A DNA stretch of 64,000 nucleotides from Spirochaetaceae bacterium. Its GTDB lineage: Bacteria; Spirochaetota; Spirochaetia; Treponematales; Breznakiellaceae. Location: contig JAITJI010000102.1 of NCBI GenBank assembly GCA_031279015.1, forward strand, positions 1 to 64,000, read 5' to 3'. A program made the translations under genes and the position numbers. The notes beneath the pieces were generated by a model that made no database searches, was not told where the DNA came from, and saw nothing but the letters and a program-made list of their open reading frames with translations. Shown piece by piece: positions 25,973 to 34,886 of this stretch; position 1 is the stretch's first letter; the number at the start of each line of letters is the position of its first letter.

Positions 25973-28045
25973 ATGGCTAAAGTAAAACTGACGGACCTTG
26001 TATTACGGGATGCCCATCAATCCCTCTTTGCTACTCGTATGGTTACTTCTGACATGCTTCCGGTTTGTGATAAGCTGGACAAGGTTGGATTTTTTGCCCT
26101 GGTAGCCTGGGGTGGGGCTACCTTCGATTCCTGTATCCGCTTTTTGAACGAAGACCCTTGGGAGCGGCTCAAAAAACTCAAGGCCGCCCTTCCCAACACG
26201 AAGATCATGATGCTGCTGCGGGGTCAGAACCTGCTGGGTTACCGGCACTACGCCGATGATGTGGTGGCGAAATTTGTGGAATACGCCGCCAAAGACGGGG
26301 TGGATATTTTCCGTATCTTTGATGCGGTGAACGATCCCCGGAACTTCGAGGCCGCTACTGCGGCGGCAAAGAAAACCGGCAAGCATATTCAGGCCGCTAT
26401 TTCCTATGCGGTGACTCCCTTCCATACTATTGAAAAATACGCGGAACTGGCCAGGCAGTACGCCGGCATCGGCGCTGATTCCATCGCCATCAAGGACATG
26501 TCGGGGCTTCTCAAGCCCTATGTGGCCTACGATTTGGTAAAGGCGATTAAGAAGGTGACGGACCTTCCCATTGAGATTCACTCCCACGCTACCACCGGCA
26601 TGTCCGTGGCGACCCTCACCAAGGCCGCGGAGGCGGGGGCGGAGATCCTGGACACGGTGATCTCCTCCCTGGCCATGGGTACCAGCCACAGTCCCACGGA
26701 AACCATGGTGGAGATCTTTAAGGGCACCGAATACGACACGGGCCTGGATACCAAGCTGCTGCTGGAAATTGCCGCCTACTTTCGGGAGGTCCGGAAAAAC
26801 TATAAGAAATTCGAGTCCAGCTTTCTGGGGGCCGACACCCGGATCCTGGTATCCCAGGTACCCGGAGGGATGCTCTCCAACCTGGAAAGCCAGCTCAAGG
26901 AGCAGGGGGCTTCCGATAAAATCGACGAGGTCTTGAAAGAGATCGCCGTGGTGCAGAAAGACGCGGGGTATCCGCCTCTGGTAACCCCCACCAGCCAGAT
27001 TGTGGGCACCCAGGCGGTGTTTAACGTCCTCTTTGGCCGCTACAACCGGCTTTCCGGGGAATTCCAGGATCTGATGGCGGGTAAATACGGCGCCTGTCCG
27101 GCCCCCAAAAACGCCGAGGTGGTGAAAAAGGCCCTGGAGGGCCTCAAGATGGAACAGGAGATCACCCACCGGCCGGCGGATGATATTCCTCCTGAATACG
27201 ATAAGCTGGAAGGGGAAGCGAAAAAACTCCTGGGAACCGAAACGGTCAGCGTGGAAGACGTGCTGACCCTGGCCATGTTCCCCAAGGTGGCTCCGGGCTT
27301 CTTCAAAAAGCGGGCCGAAGGGCCGGTGGTCTTCAAACCCGAGGCCGAGGCTCCAGCCTCCCCGGCGGGGGGTTCTGCCCCGGCGGGGGGCGGCGCGGCT
27401 TCCGGGCAGGCGGCCCGGTACACGGTGAACGTCAACGGGGCCAACTACAACGTGGTGGTGGCCCCTGCGGGGATGGTGGCGATAACCGCAGCCCCCGGCG
27501 GGAGCGGCGCCTCCCCCGCTGCCTCCTCCGGCAGCGTGGCGATTCCCGCGCCGGTGGCGGGGACCATCCTCCGCTACGCGGTGGATGAGGGCGCGGAGGT
27601 TGCGGCGGGCCAGACGGTGATCATCATCGAGTCCATGAAAATGGAACTGGAGATCAAGGCTACCGCCGGGGGGAAAATTCACTTTTTGGTTCCCCCGGGA
27701 ACCCAGGTGGCAGCCCAGCAGCCCGTGGCGGAATTGAGCGGTGTGGCCGGCGCGGCCCCGGCTCCTGTTCCGGCGGCGGAAGCCTCCCCTGTGCAAGCGG
27801 GTTCTTCCCCGGCTCCTTCGGCGTCCGGTACGGGCGGCACGGTGGTTCCCGCGCCGGTGGCGGGGACTATTCTCCGTTATGCGGTGAATGAGGGGGCCCG
27901 GGCGGCCGCCGGGGACACCATCATCATCATCGAGTCCATGAAAATGGAACTGGAAATCAAGGCCACCGCCGCGGGAGCGGTTCACTTCCTGGTTCCCCCC
28001 GGAACCCAGGTGGCCTCCCAGCAGCCCATCGCGGAGATCGGGTAA
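25973..28045 (+). CDS. oadA: Oxaloacetate decarboxylase alpha subunit with two biotinyl domains
   Basis: OadA moves the C4 carboxyl group of oxaloacetate onto biotin. The carboxyltransferase domain (about residues 1-460) begins LTDLVLRDAHQSLFATRMVT and carries metal and catalytic motifs such as IKDMSGLLKP and EIHSHATTGMS. After a PASAP-rich linker come two biotinyl domains in tandem (about 523-591 and 624-690), each with ESMKMELEIKATA; the biotin lysines would be near residues 556 and 657. Most OadA proteins have one. The 690-residue length reflects the extra copy. The two copies are very similar at DNA level, suggesting a fairly recent duplication. Confidence 0.93.
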   Translation: MAKVKLTDLVLRDAHQSLFATRMVTSDMLPVCDKLDKVGFFALVAWGGATFDSCIRFLNEDPWERLKKLKAALPNTKIMMLLRGQNLLGYRHYADDVVAKFVEYAAKDGVDIFRIFDAVNDPRNFEAATAAAKKTGKHIQAAISYAVTPFHTIEKYAELARQYAGIGADSIAIKDMSGLLKPYVAYDLVKAIKKVTDLPIEIHSHATTGMSVATLTKAAEAGAEILDTVISSLAMGTSHSPTETMVEIFKGTEYDTGLDTKLLLEIAAYFREVRKNYKKFESSFLGADTRILVSQVPGGMLSNLESQLKEQGASDKIDEVLKEIAVVQKDAGYPPLVTPTSQIVGTQAVFNVLFGRYNRLSGEFQDLMAGKYGACPAPKNAEVVKKALEGLKMEQEITHRPADDIPPEYDKLEGEAKKLLGTETVSVEDVLTLAMFPKVAPGFFKKRAEGPVVFKPEAEAPASPAGGSAPAGGGAASGQAARYTVNVNGANYNVVVAPAGMVAITAAPGGSGASPAASSGSVAIPAPVAGTILRYAVDEGAEVAAGQTVIIIESMKMELEIKATAGGKIHFLVPPGTQVAAQQPVAELSGVAGAAPAPVPAAEASPVQAGSSPAPSASGTGGTVVPAPVAGTILRYAVNEGARAAAGDTIIIIESMKMELEIKATAAGAVHFLVPPGTQVASQQPIAEIG
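27541..28042 (+). repeat. Tandem duplication of the biotinyl domain within oadA
   Basis: The stretches from 27541 and from 27844 share long near-identical runs, for example CCGCGCCGGTGGCGGGGAC and GAGTCCATGAAAATGGAACT. They encode equivalent protein domains separated by an alanine/proline linker. A third diverged copy lies at about 28235-28440 in oadB. Confidence 0.85.
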
Positions 28046-28072
28046 TTAGCCCGCAGGAAAAAGGATACCATT

Positions 28073-29671
28073 ATGTCAGATATGAAAAAGAACCCGGCGC
28101 TGGTTACCAAAATATGTTTGTTGCTGGTGATAGGCGCCTTTGTGTTTTCCTTCATGCCCCGGGTTCTGGCCCAGTCTTCGGAAGCTGCCGGGCCCCGGAA
28201 CGCGGAGGGGGGGGGACGGATTCCCGGTACGATGCTGGTTGCCCCCGCCGCGGGAACCATGCTCAGGTACGCGGTGGAGGAGGGGAGCGGCGTAAGCACG
28301 GGGACGGTGGTGGCCTATATCAGCGTCAACAATGTGGAGCAGCCCCTGACGGCCACATCCAAAGGGACGGTCCGTTTTTACGCGGCCCCCGGCGCGGCCT
28401 TTGCGGAAAAAGACCGGCTGGCGGAGATCGAAATTGTCCCCATCTCCTTTCGCAGTTTTGCCCGGAATATCGCCGAAACCACGGGCCTCTACGCCTTTAT
28501 CAAGGGTTCCGGTGAGAAGGGAACTCCCAAAACCGCCGTAACCCCCGCGGGGGAAACCATCAGGGTCTTCGGCTGGATGGAACTGCTCATGGTGGCGGTG
28601 GGTTTCCTCATCGTGTACCTTGGGGCGGTCAAGGGCTTTGAGCCCCTGCTTCTCATCCCCATCGGTTTCGGCACCATTTTTGCCAACGCCCCCTTTGCCG
28701 GTATGGGAAACCCCCCGCACGGGTTCCTCCATATCATCTACGAAAGCGGGGTGGGGAACGAATTTTTCCCCCTGATCATCTTCATGGGGATCGGGGCCAT
28801 GACCGATTTCGGCCCCCTGATTGCCAATCCCAAGACCGCGCTCTTGGGGGCCGCGGCCCAGTTCGGCGTATTCGGCACCCTTTTCGGTATTTCCCTGACC
28901 AACTCCCTGGCCGACAAACTGCCGGGCGTTTTGTTTAACCTCAAGGAAGCCTGTTCGGTGGCCATCATCGGCGGCGCCGACGGCCCCACCACAATCTACA
29001 TCTCGGCGAAGCTGGCTCCCCATCTTCTGGCCACCGTGGCGGTGGCGGCCTATTCCTACATGGCCCTGGTGCCCATCATCCAGCCGCCCATCATGAAGCT
29101 CCTCACCACCAAAAAAGAACGGCTCATCAGGATGAAGCAGCTCCGGCCCGTGGCTAAAGTGGAAAAGATTCTCTTCCCCCTGGTGGTCTTTGTCCTGTCC
29201 ATCCTCCTTATCCCCTCCGCGGCGCCCCTCATCGGCTGCCTTATGTTCGGGAACTTTATCCGGGAATGCGGGGCGGTGGAGCGGCTGTCCAAAACCCTCC
29301 AGAATGAGCTGATCAACATCGTGTCGATCTTCCTGTCCCTGGGGGTGGGAAGCCAGATGACCCCCGACCGCTTCCTGAATTCCAAGTCCCTGATTATCGT
29401 GGTCATGGGCCTCTTGGCCTTTTCCATCGCCACCGCCACGGGGATTCTGGTGGCTAAATTCATGAACCTGTTCCTCAAAGAGAAGATCAACCCCCTCATC
29501 GGTTCCGCCGGGGTTTCCGCGGTGCCTATGGCCGCCCGGGTTTCCAACAAGGTGGGTCTGGAGGCCGATCCGGGGAACTTCCTCCTGATGCACGCCATGG
29601 GCCCCAACGTTGCCGGGGTGATCGGAACCGCCATAGCGGCCGGGGTCATGATAGCCGTGTACGGGGGCTGA
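28073..29671 (+). CDS. oadB: Oxaloacetate decarboxylase beta subunit with N-terminal biotinyl-like domain
   Basis: OadB is the membrane subunit that decarboxylates carboxybiotin and exports sodium. The pump core starts near residue 165 and shows [42 protein letters not shown], and the C-terminal [24 protein letters not shown]. The unusual part is the first 160 residues. These hold a signal- or anchor-like segment ([21 protein letters not shown]) and then [18 protein letters not shown]...[12 protein letters not shown], clearly homologous to the OadA biotinyl domains. The ESMKMEL motif is replaced by SVNNVEQ, so asparagine (near residue 87) sits where the biotin lysine should be. It cannot be biotinylated there. 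A typical OadB has about 430 residues; this has 532. Confidence 0.92.
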   Translation: MSDMKKNPALVTKICLLLVIGAFVFSFMPRVLAQSSEAAGPRNAEGGGRIPGTMLVAPAAGTMLRYAVEEGSGVSTGTVVAYISVNNVEQPLTATSKGTVRFYAAPGAAFAEKDRLAEIEIVPISFRSFARNIAETTGLYAFIKGSGEKGTPKTAVTPAGETIRVFGWMELLMVAVGFLIVYLGAVKGFEPLLLIPIGFGTIFANAPFAGMGNPPHGFLHIIYESGVGNEFFPLIIFMGIGAMTDFGPLIANPKTALLGAAAQFGVFGTLFGISLTNSLADKLPGVLFNLKEACSVAIIGGADGPTTIYISAKLAPHLLATVAVAAYSYMALVPIIQPPIMKLLTTKKERLIRMKQLRPVAKVEKILFPLVVFVLSILLIPSAAPLIGCLMFGNFIRECGAVERLSKTLQNELINIVSIFLSLGVGSQMTPDRFLNSKSLIIVVMGLLAFSIATATGILVAKFMNLFLKEKINPLIGSAGVSAVPMAARVSNKVGLEADPGNFLLMHAMGPNVAGVIGTAIAAGVMIAVYGG

Positions 29672-29683
29672 GAAGCAAAGGCC

Positions 29684-29702
29684 GCGGTTCCGCCGGAACC
29701 GC
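29684..29702 (+). terminator. Stable hairpin after oadB
   Basis: GCGGTTCC-GCC-GGAACCGC forms an 8-bp stem with a 3-base loop, 12 bases after the oadB stop. There is no T tract, so it may stabilise the mRNA end or act with a factor. Confidence 0.4.
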
Positions 29703-29750
29703 CATAGCTGATCTATTGTCAGGACGGCTCCGGTAGTTCATTATAGATGT

Positions 29751-31052
29751 ATGTTGCTTCATGGATTCAGGTTTCGGGTGGCGGTGTTTTTTTTTCTGTT
29801 AGCCGGCGGTTTTCTTTTTGCGCAGAATATGGCCAGGGAAGGCGGATTGGGCCGGGGGGACTACCTGACCCTGAAGATCGCCGTTATGGGGCCCGGGGAC
29901 GAACTTTACTTTTGGTGGGGGCACATTGCCCTGGTTATTGAGGATCGGGTTACCGGGGAAAGCCGGTTTTATGATTACGGGATCTTCTCCTTCGACACGG
30001 AAAATTTTTTTGTTAATTTTGCCTTTGGCCGGCTTCTCTATCACTGCGGGGCATCCCGGACGGAATCGAATTATAACGCCTATCAAAGGACCAACCGGGA
30101 CATTACGGTCTATACCCTGGACCTTCCGGCGGCGAAAAAAGAGGAGGTCCGGGCCTTTGCGGAATGGAATGTCCTCCCGGAAAACCGGGATTACTACTAC
30201 CATCACTTTAAGGATAACTGCGCCACCCGGATTCGGGATATTATCGATCTTGCCACAGACGGACAATTTAAGGAAGCCTTTGGAGAAGCCCCGGGCCGTT
30301 ATACCCTGCGGCAGCACGTCCGCCGGCATACCTGGTTTTCCCCCTTCTTCGACTGGCTTCTCAATTTTTTCATGGGTCAGGATATTGATACTCCCATCAC
30401 AGTATGGGAGGAGATGTTTCTGCCGCAGGAGATCGGGAATCGTATCGAAGATTTTTCCTTGCAGGATTCTGCCGGGGGGGAGCGGAAACTGGTGCGTTCT
30501 GTGGAGATCCTGAATCTGGCGCTGAACCGTCCGGTGGTGCTGGATGTTCCCCGCCGGCAATGGCCCCGGGAACTGGTCTTGGGCCTGGCGATTGCGGCGG
30601 TCCTGGCGTTCCTCTTCCACATGGAGCAGAAAAGGCCGGAGGCGGGGCGGATTTTCCTGGGGATAGTGCAAAGCCTCATCGGTTTTTTTTTCGGTATGGC
30701 GGGGTCGATCCTCTTTTTTATGATCTTTTTCACCAATCACGATTACACCTACCATAACAGCAATATCCTCTATATCAATCCCCTTCTTCTGGCGGCGGTG
30801 CCTTTGGGGATCCTTCTGGCGGGTTCAAAAAACAGCCGGAGGCGGCGGCGGGCCAGGATGCTCCTGCGCTGCCTCTGGACCTATGTATTTTTTGGGGGCA
30901 TCCTCACCATGGCGATCAAGGCGCTCCCCGGTTTTTATCAGCAAAACCAGGTTACCCAGGCCCTGGTCCTGCCCTTTGCCCTGGTTTTGAGCTTTGCGCC
31001 GGGCTGGATAACGGGTCTGTGTCGAAGTTTTCTGGGGAAAAGACGGGGTTAA
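29751..31052 (+). CDS. DUF4105 (Lnb N-terminal periplasmic domain) membrane protein
   Basis: The 433-residue protein has a signal peptide or first span (VAVFFFLLAGGFLFAQ). An extracytoplasmic DUF4105-type domain (about residues 30-260) carries GDELYFWWGHIALVIED, YDYGIFSF, RDYYYHHFKDNCATRIRDIID and GRYTLRQHVR. Four or five membrane spans follow. Histidine and the N-C pair suggest a papain-like or NlpC-type hydrolase or acyltransferase site, as proposed for Lnb domains; this is inference. It precedes lipA by 15 bases and could share its transcript, though no functional tie is known. Confidence 0.75.
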   Translation: MLLHGFRFRVAVFFFLLAGGFLFAQNMAREGGLGRGDYLTLKIAVMGPGDELYFWWGHIALVIEDRVTGESRFYDYGIFSFDTENFFVNFAFGRLLYHCGASRTESNYNAYQRTNRDITVYTLDLPAAKKEEVRAFAEWNVLPENRDYYYHHFKDNCATRIRDIIDLATDGQFKEAFGEAPGRYTLRQHVRRHTWFSPFFDWLLNFFMGQDIDTPITVWEEMFLPQEIGNRIEDFSLQDSAGGERKLVRSVEILNLALNRPVVLDVPRRQWPRELVLGLAIAAVLAFLFHMEQKRPEAGRIFLGIVQSLIGFFFGMAGSILFFMIFFTNHDYTYHNSNILYINPLLLAAVPLGILLAGSKNSRRRRRARMLLRCLWTYVFFGGILTMAIKALPGFYQQNQVTQALVLPFALVLSFAPGWITGLCRSFLGKRRG

Positions 31053-31067
31053 TCCCGGGGCGGAAGC

Positions 31068-32036
31068 ATGAAAGACGCTAATCCTTCCGGTATGGTTAAT
31101 GGCATGAAGGTTCCGTCCCCCCGTATGGAAGGGCTTGTTACGCCGGTCCTCCCGAAGCCCGGGTGGATTCGGGTCCGGATGCCATCGGGAGACACCTGGA
31201 AGCAGGTGAGTCTCATCCTTGAGAGATACCGGCTCCATACCGTCTGTGATGAGGCCCGGTGTCCCAACAAGGGTGAATGCTGGGGGGCGGGGACGGCAAC
31301 CTTTATGCTTATGGGGGATATCTGCACCCGTTCCTGCCGGTTTTGTGCGGTGGCGACAGGCCGGGAGGGACATCCCCTGGAACAGGGGGAAGGGGAGGGG
31401 ATCGCCCGGGCGGCGGAGGAACTGGGTCTTAGGTACGTGGTCCTTACGTCGGTTGACCGGGATGATCTTCATGACCGGGGGGCGGGCCATTTTGCTTCCT
31501 GCGTCGGGGCCATTAAGGACCGCCTCCCCGGCGTCAAGGTAGAGGTTCTTATTCCCGATTATACTGAAGCCGAATTATCCTCCCTTCTGCGGGCCGCCCC
31601 GGATGTAATCGCCTGCAATGTGGAAACCGTCCGTTCCCTCCAATGGATACGGGACCGGCGGGCATCCTTTGATAAGACCCTTGCCTGTCTCCGGGCCGCC
31701 AAATCGGGGGGCGCTCCGGTAACCAAGTCCAGTCTCATCCTGGGCTTTGGGGAAAAACAGGACGAGGTTCTCTCTGCCATGGATGAACTCCGGGCTGCGG
31801 GGGTGGATATCCTCGTCATGGGGCAGTATCTTAGACCCACCGCAAAACAGCTTCCCGTGGCCGAATACCTCAGCCCGGAACAGTTTGAAGACTATGCCGA
31901 AGAGGGGCGGCGCCGGGGCTTCTCCGCGGTGGTTTCTTCCCCCCTTGCCCGGACCAGTTACCATGCCCTTGACACCGCCAACATTGCCTTTGCTCCCGGT
32001 GGCGGAACTTCCGGTACCGGTGGTAATAGCGCATGA
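31068..32036 (+). CDS. lipA: Lipoyl synthase
   Basis: This radical SAM enzyme inserts two sulfurs into octanoyl groups on carrier proteins. The 322-residue sequence has both cluster motifs: the auxiliary CDEARCPNKGEC and the radical SAM CTRSCRFCAV. It also has the family phrases LTSVDRDDLHDRGAGHF, IACNVETVRSLQ, SSLILGFGE and the late serine region SPLARTSYHA. The first 25 residues are not conserved, so a start further in (for example at MKVPSP) is possible. The stop overlaps the start of the small ligase gene as ATGA, coupling sulfur insertion to lipoate attachment. Confidence 0.93.
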   Translation: MKDANPSGMVNGMKVPSPRMEGLVTPVLPKPGWIRVRMPSGDTWKQVSLILERYRLHTVCDEARCPNKGECWGAGTATFMLMGDICTRSCRFCAVATGREGHPLEQGEGEGIARAAEELGLRYVVLTSVDRDDLHDRGAGHFASCVGAIKDRLPGVKVEVLIPDYTEAELSSLLRAAPDVIACNVETVRSLQWIRDRRASFDKTLACLRAAKSGGAPVTKSSLILGFGEKQDEVLSAMDELRAAGVDILVMGQYLRPTAKQLPVAEYLSPEQFEDYAEEGRRRGFSAVVSSPLARTSYHALDTANIAFAPGGGTSGTGGNSA

Positions 32037-32338
32037 TACGGATAGAAGGGGTGGGAAAACCGCCGGATTGTAAACTCATCCGGGTGTATGCGGAACTGGA
32101 GGGGAATAGCATCAGGACCATCCGCATCCGGGGAGATTTTTTTGCCAGCCCTGAGGAAGCCTTTGACCGGGTAGGGGAGGGGCTTTCCGGGGTTTCCCTG
32201 ACGGATCTGGCCGGAACCTTTGACGCGCTGCTGCGGGAGGGGGCAATCGAGGCCTTTGGCATCAACGGCGCGGGAGTAGCCGCGGTGTTGGCCGCCGCCC
32301 TGCCGGCGGCAGGGCCGGAGGGAGGGCCGGTATGGTGA
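32033..32338 (+). CDS. Separate C-terminal domain of lipoate-protein ligase (LplB-like)
   Basis: The 101-residue protein starts IEGVGKPPDCKLIRVYAELEGNSIRTIRIRGDFFASPEEAFD, which matches the accessory C-terminal domain of lipoate-protein ligases (K.PGGKL.RV...GDFF..PE). In Thermoplasma this domain is a separate subunit (LplB) needed for lipoate adenylation. Here it lies between lipA and the catalytic domain gene, overlapping both by a few bases, so a two-subunit ligase made in balanced amounts is likely. Family assignment rests on motif reading only. Confidence 0.75.
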   Translation: MIRIEGVGKPPDCKLIRVYAELEGNSIRTIRIRGDFFASPEEAFDRVGEGLSGVSLTDLAGTFDALLREGAIEAFGINGAGVAAVLAAALPAAGPEGGPVW

Positions 32339-33159
32339 GAAAAAGTATGGAAGCCGATTCCGGCCTGTCTCTTCCCCTTCCATTCAGGCTCCTCAGGACC
32401 GGTTATCATAATTGTTTCTACAACATGGCCCTGGATGAGGCCCTCCTGGAATCGGTTTCCCGGGGCAGGTCTCTTCCCGTGCTGCGGTTCTACGGCTGGG
32501 AGCCCTGGGCGGTATCGGTAGGCTATTTTCAGGGACTGGAGGATGAGGTGAACCTGGAGGCCTGTAAAGCCCGGGGGATCGATGTGATCCGCCGTATCAC
32601 CGGCGGTGGAGCGGTCTTTCATCATGCCGAACTCACCTACAGTATCATCATGCCTGATTCCCATCCTCTGGCGGGGGAGTCTATCCGGGAATCCTACCGG
32701 AGCCTCTGCGCCGGTATCATCCGGGGCCTTGCTCTCCTGGGGCTTGAGTCCCAATTTGAGCCGATTAATGATATCCTCTGCGGGGGCCGTAAAATATCCG
32801 GAAACGCCCAAACCCGCAGGGCAGGGACCATCCTCCAGCATGGCACGATTCTGCTGGATATTGATGTGGACCTTATGTTTGAACTGCTCAACATTCCGGA
32901 AGAAAAAAACAGGGGGCGGCTCATCCGGGATGTAAAAGAACGGGTCACCAGCCTCCGGAACATGGGGGTCTCCTCCGGTTTTGGGGAGGCGGTTCAGTGT
33001 TTTACCGAAGGGTTCCGTCAGGCCCTGTCCCTGGAGTTTTCGGAAGAGGATGCACTGTCCCCGGTCTACCCCGGAGGCCCCGGGGCGGCTGAAGAAGGGC
33101 GGGCGCTGGAATTGGCCGCCGGAAAATTTGCCTCCCCTGAATGGCTCTACAAGCGCTAA
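32332..33159 (+). CDS. lplA: Lipoate-protein ligase A, catalytic domain
   Basis: This 275-residue biotin/lipoate ligase-fold enzyme activates lipoate with ATP and transfers it to a lysine on carrier proteins. Visible motifs are YNMALDEALLES, RFYGWEPWAVSVGYFQ, RRITGGGAVFHHAELTYSII with the RRxxGGGxVxH lipoate-binding loop, NDILCGGRKISGNAQTR with the catalytic lysine, and ILQHGTILLDID. It lacks its own C-terminal domain, which the preceding gene supplies. GTG or the nearby ATG is the start; ORF overlap with the small subunit is 7 bases. Confidence 0.9.
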   Translation: MVRKSMEADSGLSLPLPFRLLRTGYHNCFYNMALDEALLESVSRGRSLPVLRFYGWEPWAVSVGYFQGLEDEVNLEACKARGIDVIRRITGGGAVFHHAELTYSIIMPDSHPLAGESIRESYRSLCAGIIRGLALLGLESQFEPINDILCGGRKISGNAQTRRAGTILQHGTILLDIDVDLMFELLNIPEEKNRGRLIRDVKERVTSLRNMGVSSGFGEAVQCFTEGFRQALSLEFSEEDALSPVYPGGPGAAEEGRALELAAGKFASPEWLYKR

Positions 33160-33390
33160 TCTCCCTGGCGGACAGTACGCCCGGTACGGACAAGGGCCCT
33201 GAAATGCCTTGACCACCGGCATACCGCCGGACATTTGGGTATACCAAAACGGCGGATCGGTGTACCTGACTATTGAACAATTCTTGTTTTTTCTGGAGTC
33301 AAGTTCAGGACATACCCCCGCGGTTACAAAAATTCCATACGCATCCCGGCAGACTACCCACAGGTAGTTCCTAACCGTTATACTTATGGC

Positions 33391-34506
33391 ATGGTTCGTT
33401 CCGTCTTTTTTTTGTGCATGTTGTTTCTTCTGGCCCTTCCCCCGGTAACGGAAGCGGAAGAAGCGGCGGATCGGGATGTTCCTGCCGCCGGGTCCGGAGC
33501 ACAGTTGCAGGAGGCGGCGCCGGATGCTGCCGGTGAACCGCCCTTCATCCCCATAAGCCGTCTGGTTGAGGCCCTCCATTCCGGGTTCCCGTCCTGGCGG
33601 CCGGACTGGCCCTTTTCAATGCCCGCCGATGCCTTTCTCGTTTCCGGAGACTGGTCCGCCGTCAGCCTTTCCGGGCCCTTCGGGGAGTTGACCCTGAGGC
33701 GGAATGGAGACGGATCCCTCTCCGCCTTTCCCTTTTTTTACGGGGGGATTTTTTTCCCCGTCGATGTCAGCTATGACGACCGGGGGATCCTGGCGGGTTT
33801 TACCGTCGGTTCCGGCATCCCCCTCAGGATCGATTTTCTTGAATCCGGGGACCCCCTCCCGGTCCTGATCCGGATTATGCGGGAAGACGCCGTGTACTTT
33901 GTCCTTATCCGTTATACCGATGCCCTGGTCATGGAAACCTGGTACGATGAGGCCGGCGGGGCATTGGGGGTTTACTCCTGCCGCTATGATTCAATCGCCG
34001 GGGAACGCCGGCCCGTCTCGGCTGTTTTCAGGAGCGACGGAGGCGAAATAGCCGAGGAATACGCCTATGACAGCCTGGGAAATATCACCGCCATAGCATC
34101 CCCGGCAGGGCTTTTTTCCGCCCTCTATACCGGCGGGCCCTGTCCCCGGTACTGGAGAATCCGGGCCGCTTTGCCCGGGCCGCCGGAAACGGGGACGGAG
34201 GATTCGGCTCCCGAAGCACCGCAGCCGGAAGGGGATTCTCCCGCCTTCAGCGCCGCCTTTATCACCCTGCAGTGGGATGAGGATGGCTCCCTTGTCCGCC
34301 TGAGCGGTGAACCCGGAACGGACACCCCGGAGGCATCATCCCTTGACGGGGAGGAGCGATTCGACAGAGGATATGCATATTCCCGGGACGGGCAGGGTAA
34401 CTGGACGGAACGGCGGGAAATTGTCCTGGTCCGCCGATTCGGGTATCTTGTGCCGGAGGGGGAATTTGTCCTGCGGCGCCGGATAGAGTACCGGGCAGGA
34501 GAGTAG
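33391..34506 (+). CDS. Exported protein of unknown function with YD-like motifs
   Basis: I do not recognise this 371-residue protein. It starts with a signal peptide (SVFFLCMLFLLALPPVTEAE) and an alanine/proline-rich linker. It is strand-rich, with phrases resembling RHS/YD units (EYAYDSLGNITAIASP, GYAYSRDGQGNWTERREI). An acidic low-complexity patch (PETGTEDSAPEAPQPEGDS) lies near residue 270. It is probably a periplasmic or surface protein. The 231-bp gap before it holds no clear gene. A small gene starts two bases after its stop. Confidence 0.7.
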   Translation: MVRSVFFLCMLFLLALPPVTEAEEAADRDVPAAGSGAQLQEAAPDAAGEPPFIPISRLVEALHSGFPSWRPDWPFSMPADAFLVSGDWSAVSLSGPFGELTLRRNGDGSLSAFPFFYGGIFFPVDVSYDDRGILAGFTVGSGIPLRIDFLESGDPLPVLIRIMREDAVYFVLIRYTDALVMETWYDEAGGALGVYSCRYDSIAGERRPVSAVFRSDGGEIAEEYAYDSLGNITAIASPAGLFSALYTGGPCPRYWRIRAALPGPPETGTEDSAPEAPQPEGDSPAFSAAFITLQWDEDGSLVRLSGEPGTDTPEASSLDGEERFDRGYAYSRDGQGNWTERREIVLVRRFGYLVPEGEFVLRRRIEYRAGE

Positions 34507-34507
34507 T

Positions 34508-34759
34508 GTGTCATCGGTCGATTGGAGGGATATCAAATACAAGGAGACCCTTGAAGAGGAAGTTCAGGGCCTTATGCGCCGCAGGAAAGCAGACCCGCAG
34601 TGCCGGGTGGAGGATCTGGAGGGGGTGCTGCGTCACCTCTACCTTATGGATGGCGCCGATTGGGGGGGCCGGGGGGAATTACAGGGTATTATCCTGGCTG
34701 CCACAATAGCCGCCTATGAGCACATCATCGCGGAGTGGAAGGCGGAGAAGGAAAATTGA
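34508..34759 (+). CDS. Small protein of unknown function
   Basis: This 83-residue, charged, likely helical protein (LEEEVQGLMRRRKADPQCRVEDLEGVLRHLYLMDG, then ATIAAYEHIIAEWKAEKEN) starts at a GTG one base after the previous stop. It has no signal or membrane span, so although cotranscribed with an exported protein it should be cytoplasmic. The composition and the codon use are natural, so I consider it real. No family is recognised. Confidence 0.65.
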   Translation: MSSVDWRDIKYKETLEEEVQGLMRRRKADPQCRVEDLEGVLRHLYLMDGADWGGRGELQGIILAATIAAYEHIIAEWKAEKEN

Positions 34760-34770
34760 TAAAAAAAGTG

Positions 34771-34799
34771 TTACCATATACCGGGGAAGTTGTTATAAT
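34771..34799 (+). promoter_or_regulatory. Extended -10 promoter for a short transcript
   Basis: TTACCA and TATAAT are 17 bases apart, with TG one base before TATAAT, an extended -10. It lies just after the small gene's stop and only about 80 bases before a strong terminator. Confidence 0.6.
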
Positions 34800-34805
34800 T
34801 GTGTA

Positions 34806-34886
34806 AGCAGATGGATAATTGAACTGTTTTCTATTCCTCCTTCCCCTTTTCTGCCCCGGGGTTACTCCTTTCCCCGGGGCTTTTTT
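34806..34886 (+). ncRNA. Candidate small RNA of about 80 nt
   Basis: A transcript from the promoter at 34771-34799 would start near 34806 and end at the terminator at 34853-34886. No ORF with a ribosome site fits inside. A pyrimidine-rich segment (TTTTCTATTCCTCCTTCCCC) before the terminator hairpin could pair with ribosome binding sites. Alternatively the promoter may simply read through to the parvulin gene. This is inference from sequence signals only. Confidence 0.4.
34853..34886 (+). terminator. Rho-independent terminator
   Basis: GCCCCGGGG and CCCCGGGGC flank the 10-base loop TTACTCCTTT, followed by six T. It is the strongest intrinsic terminator seen in the window. Confidence 0.8.
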
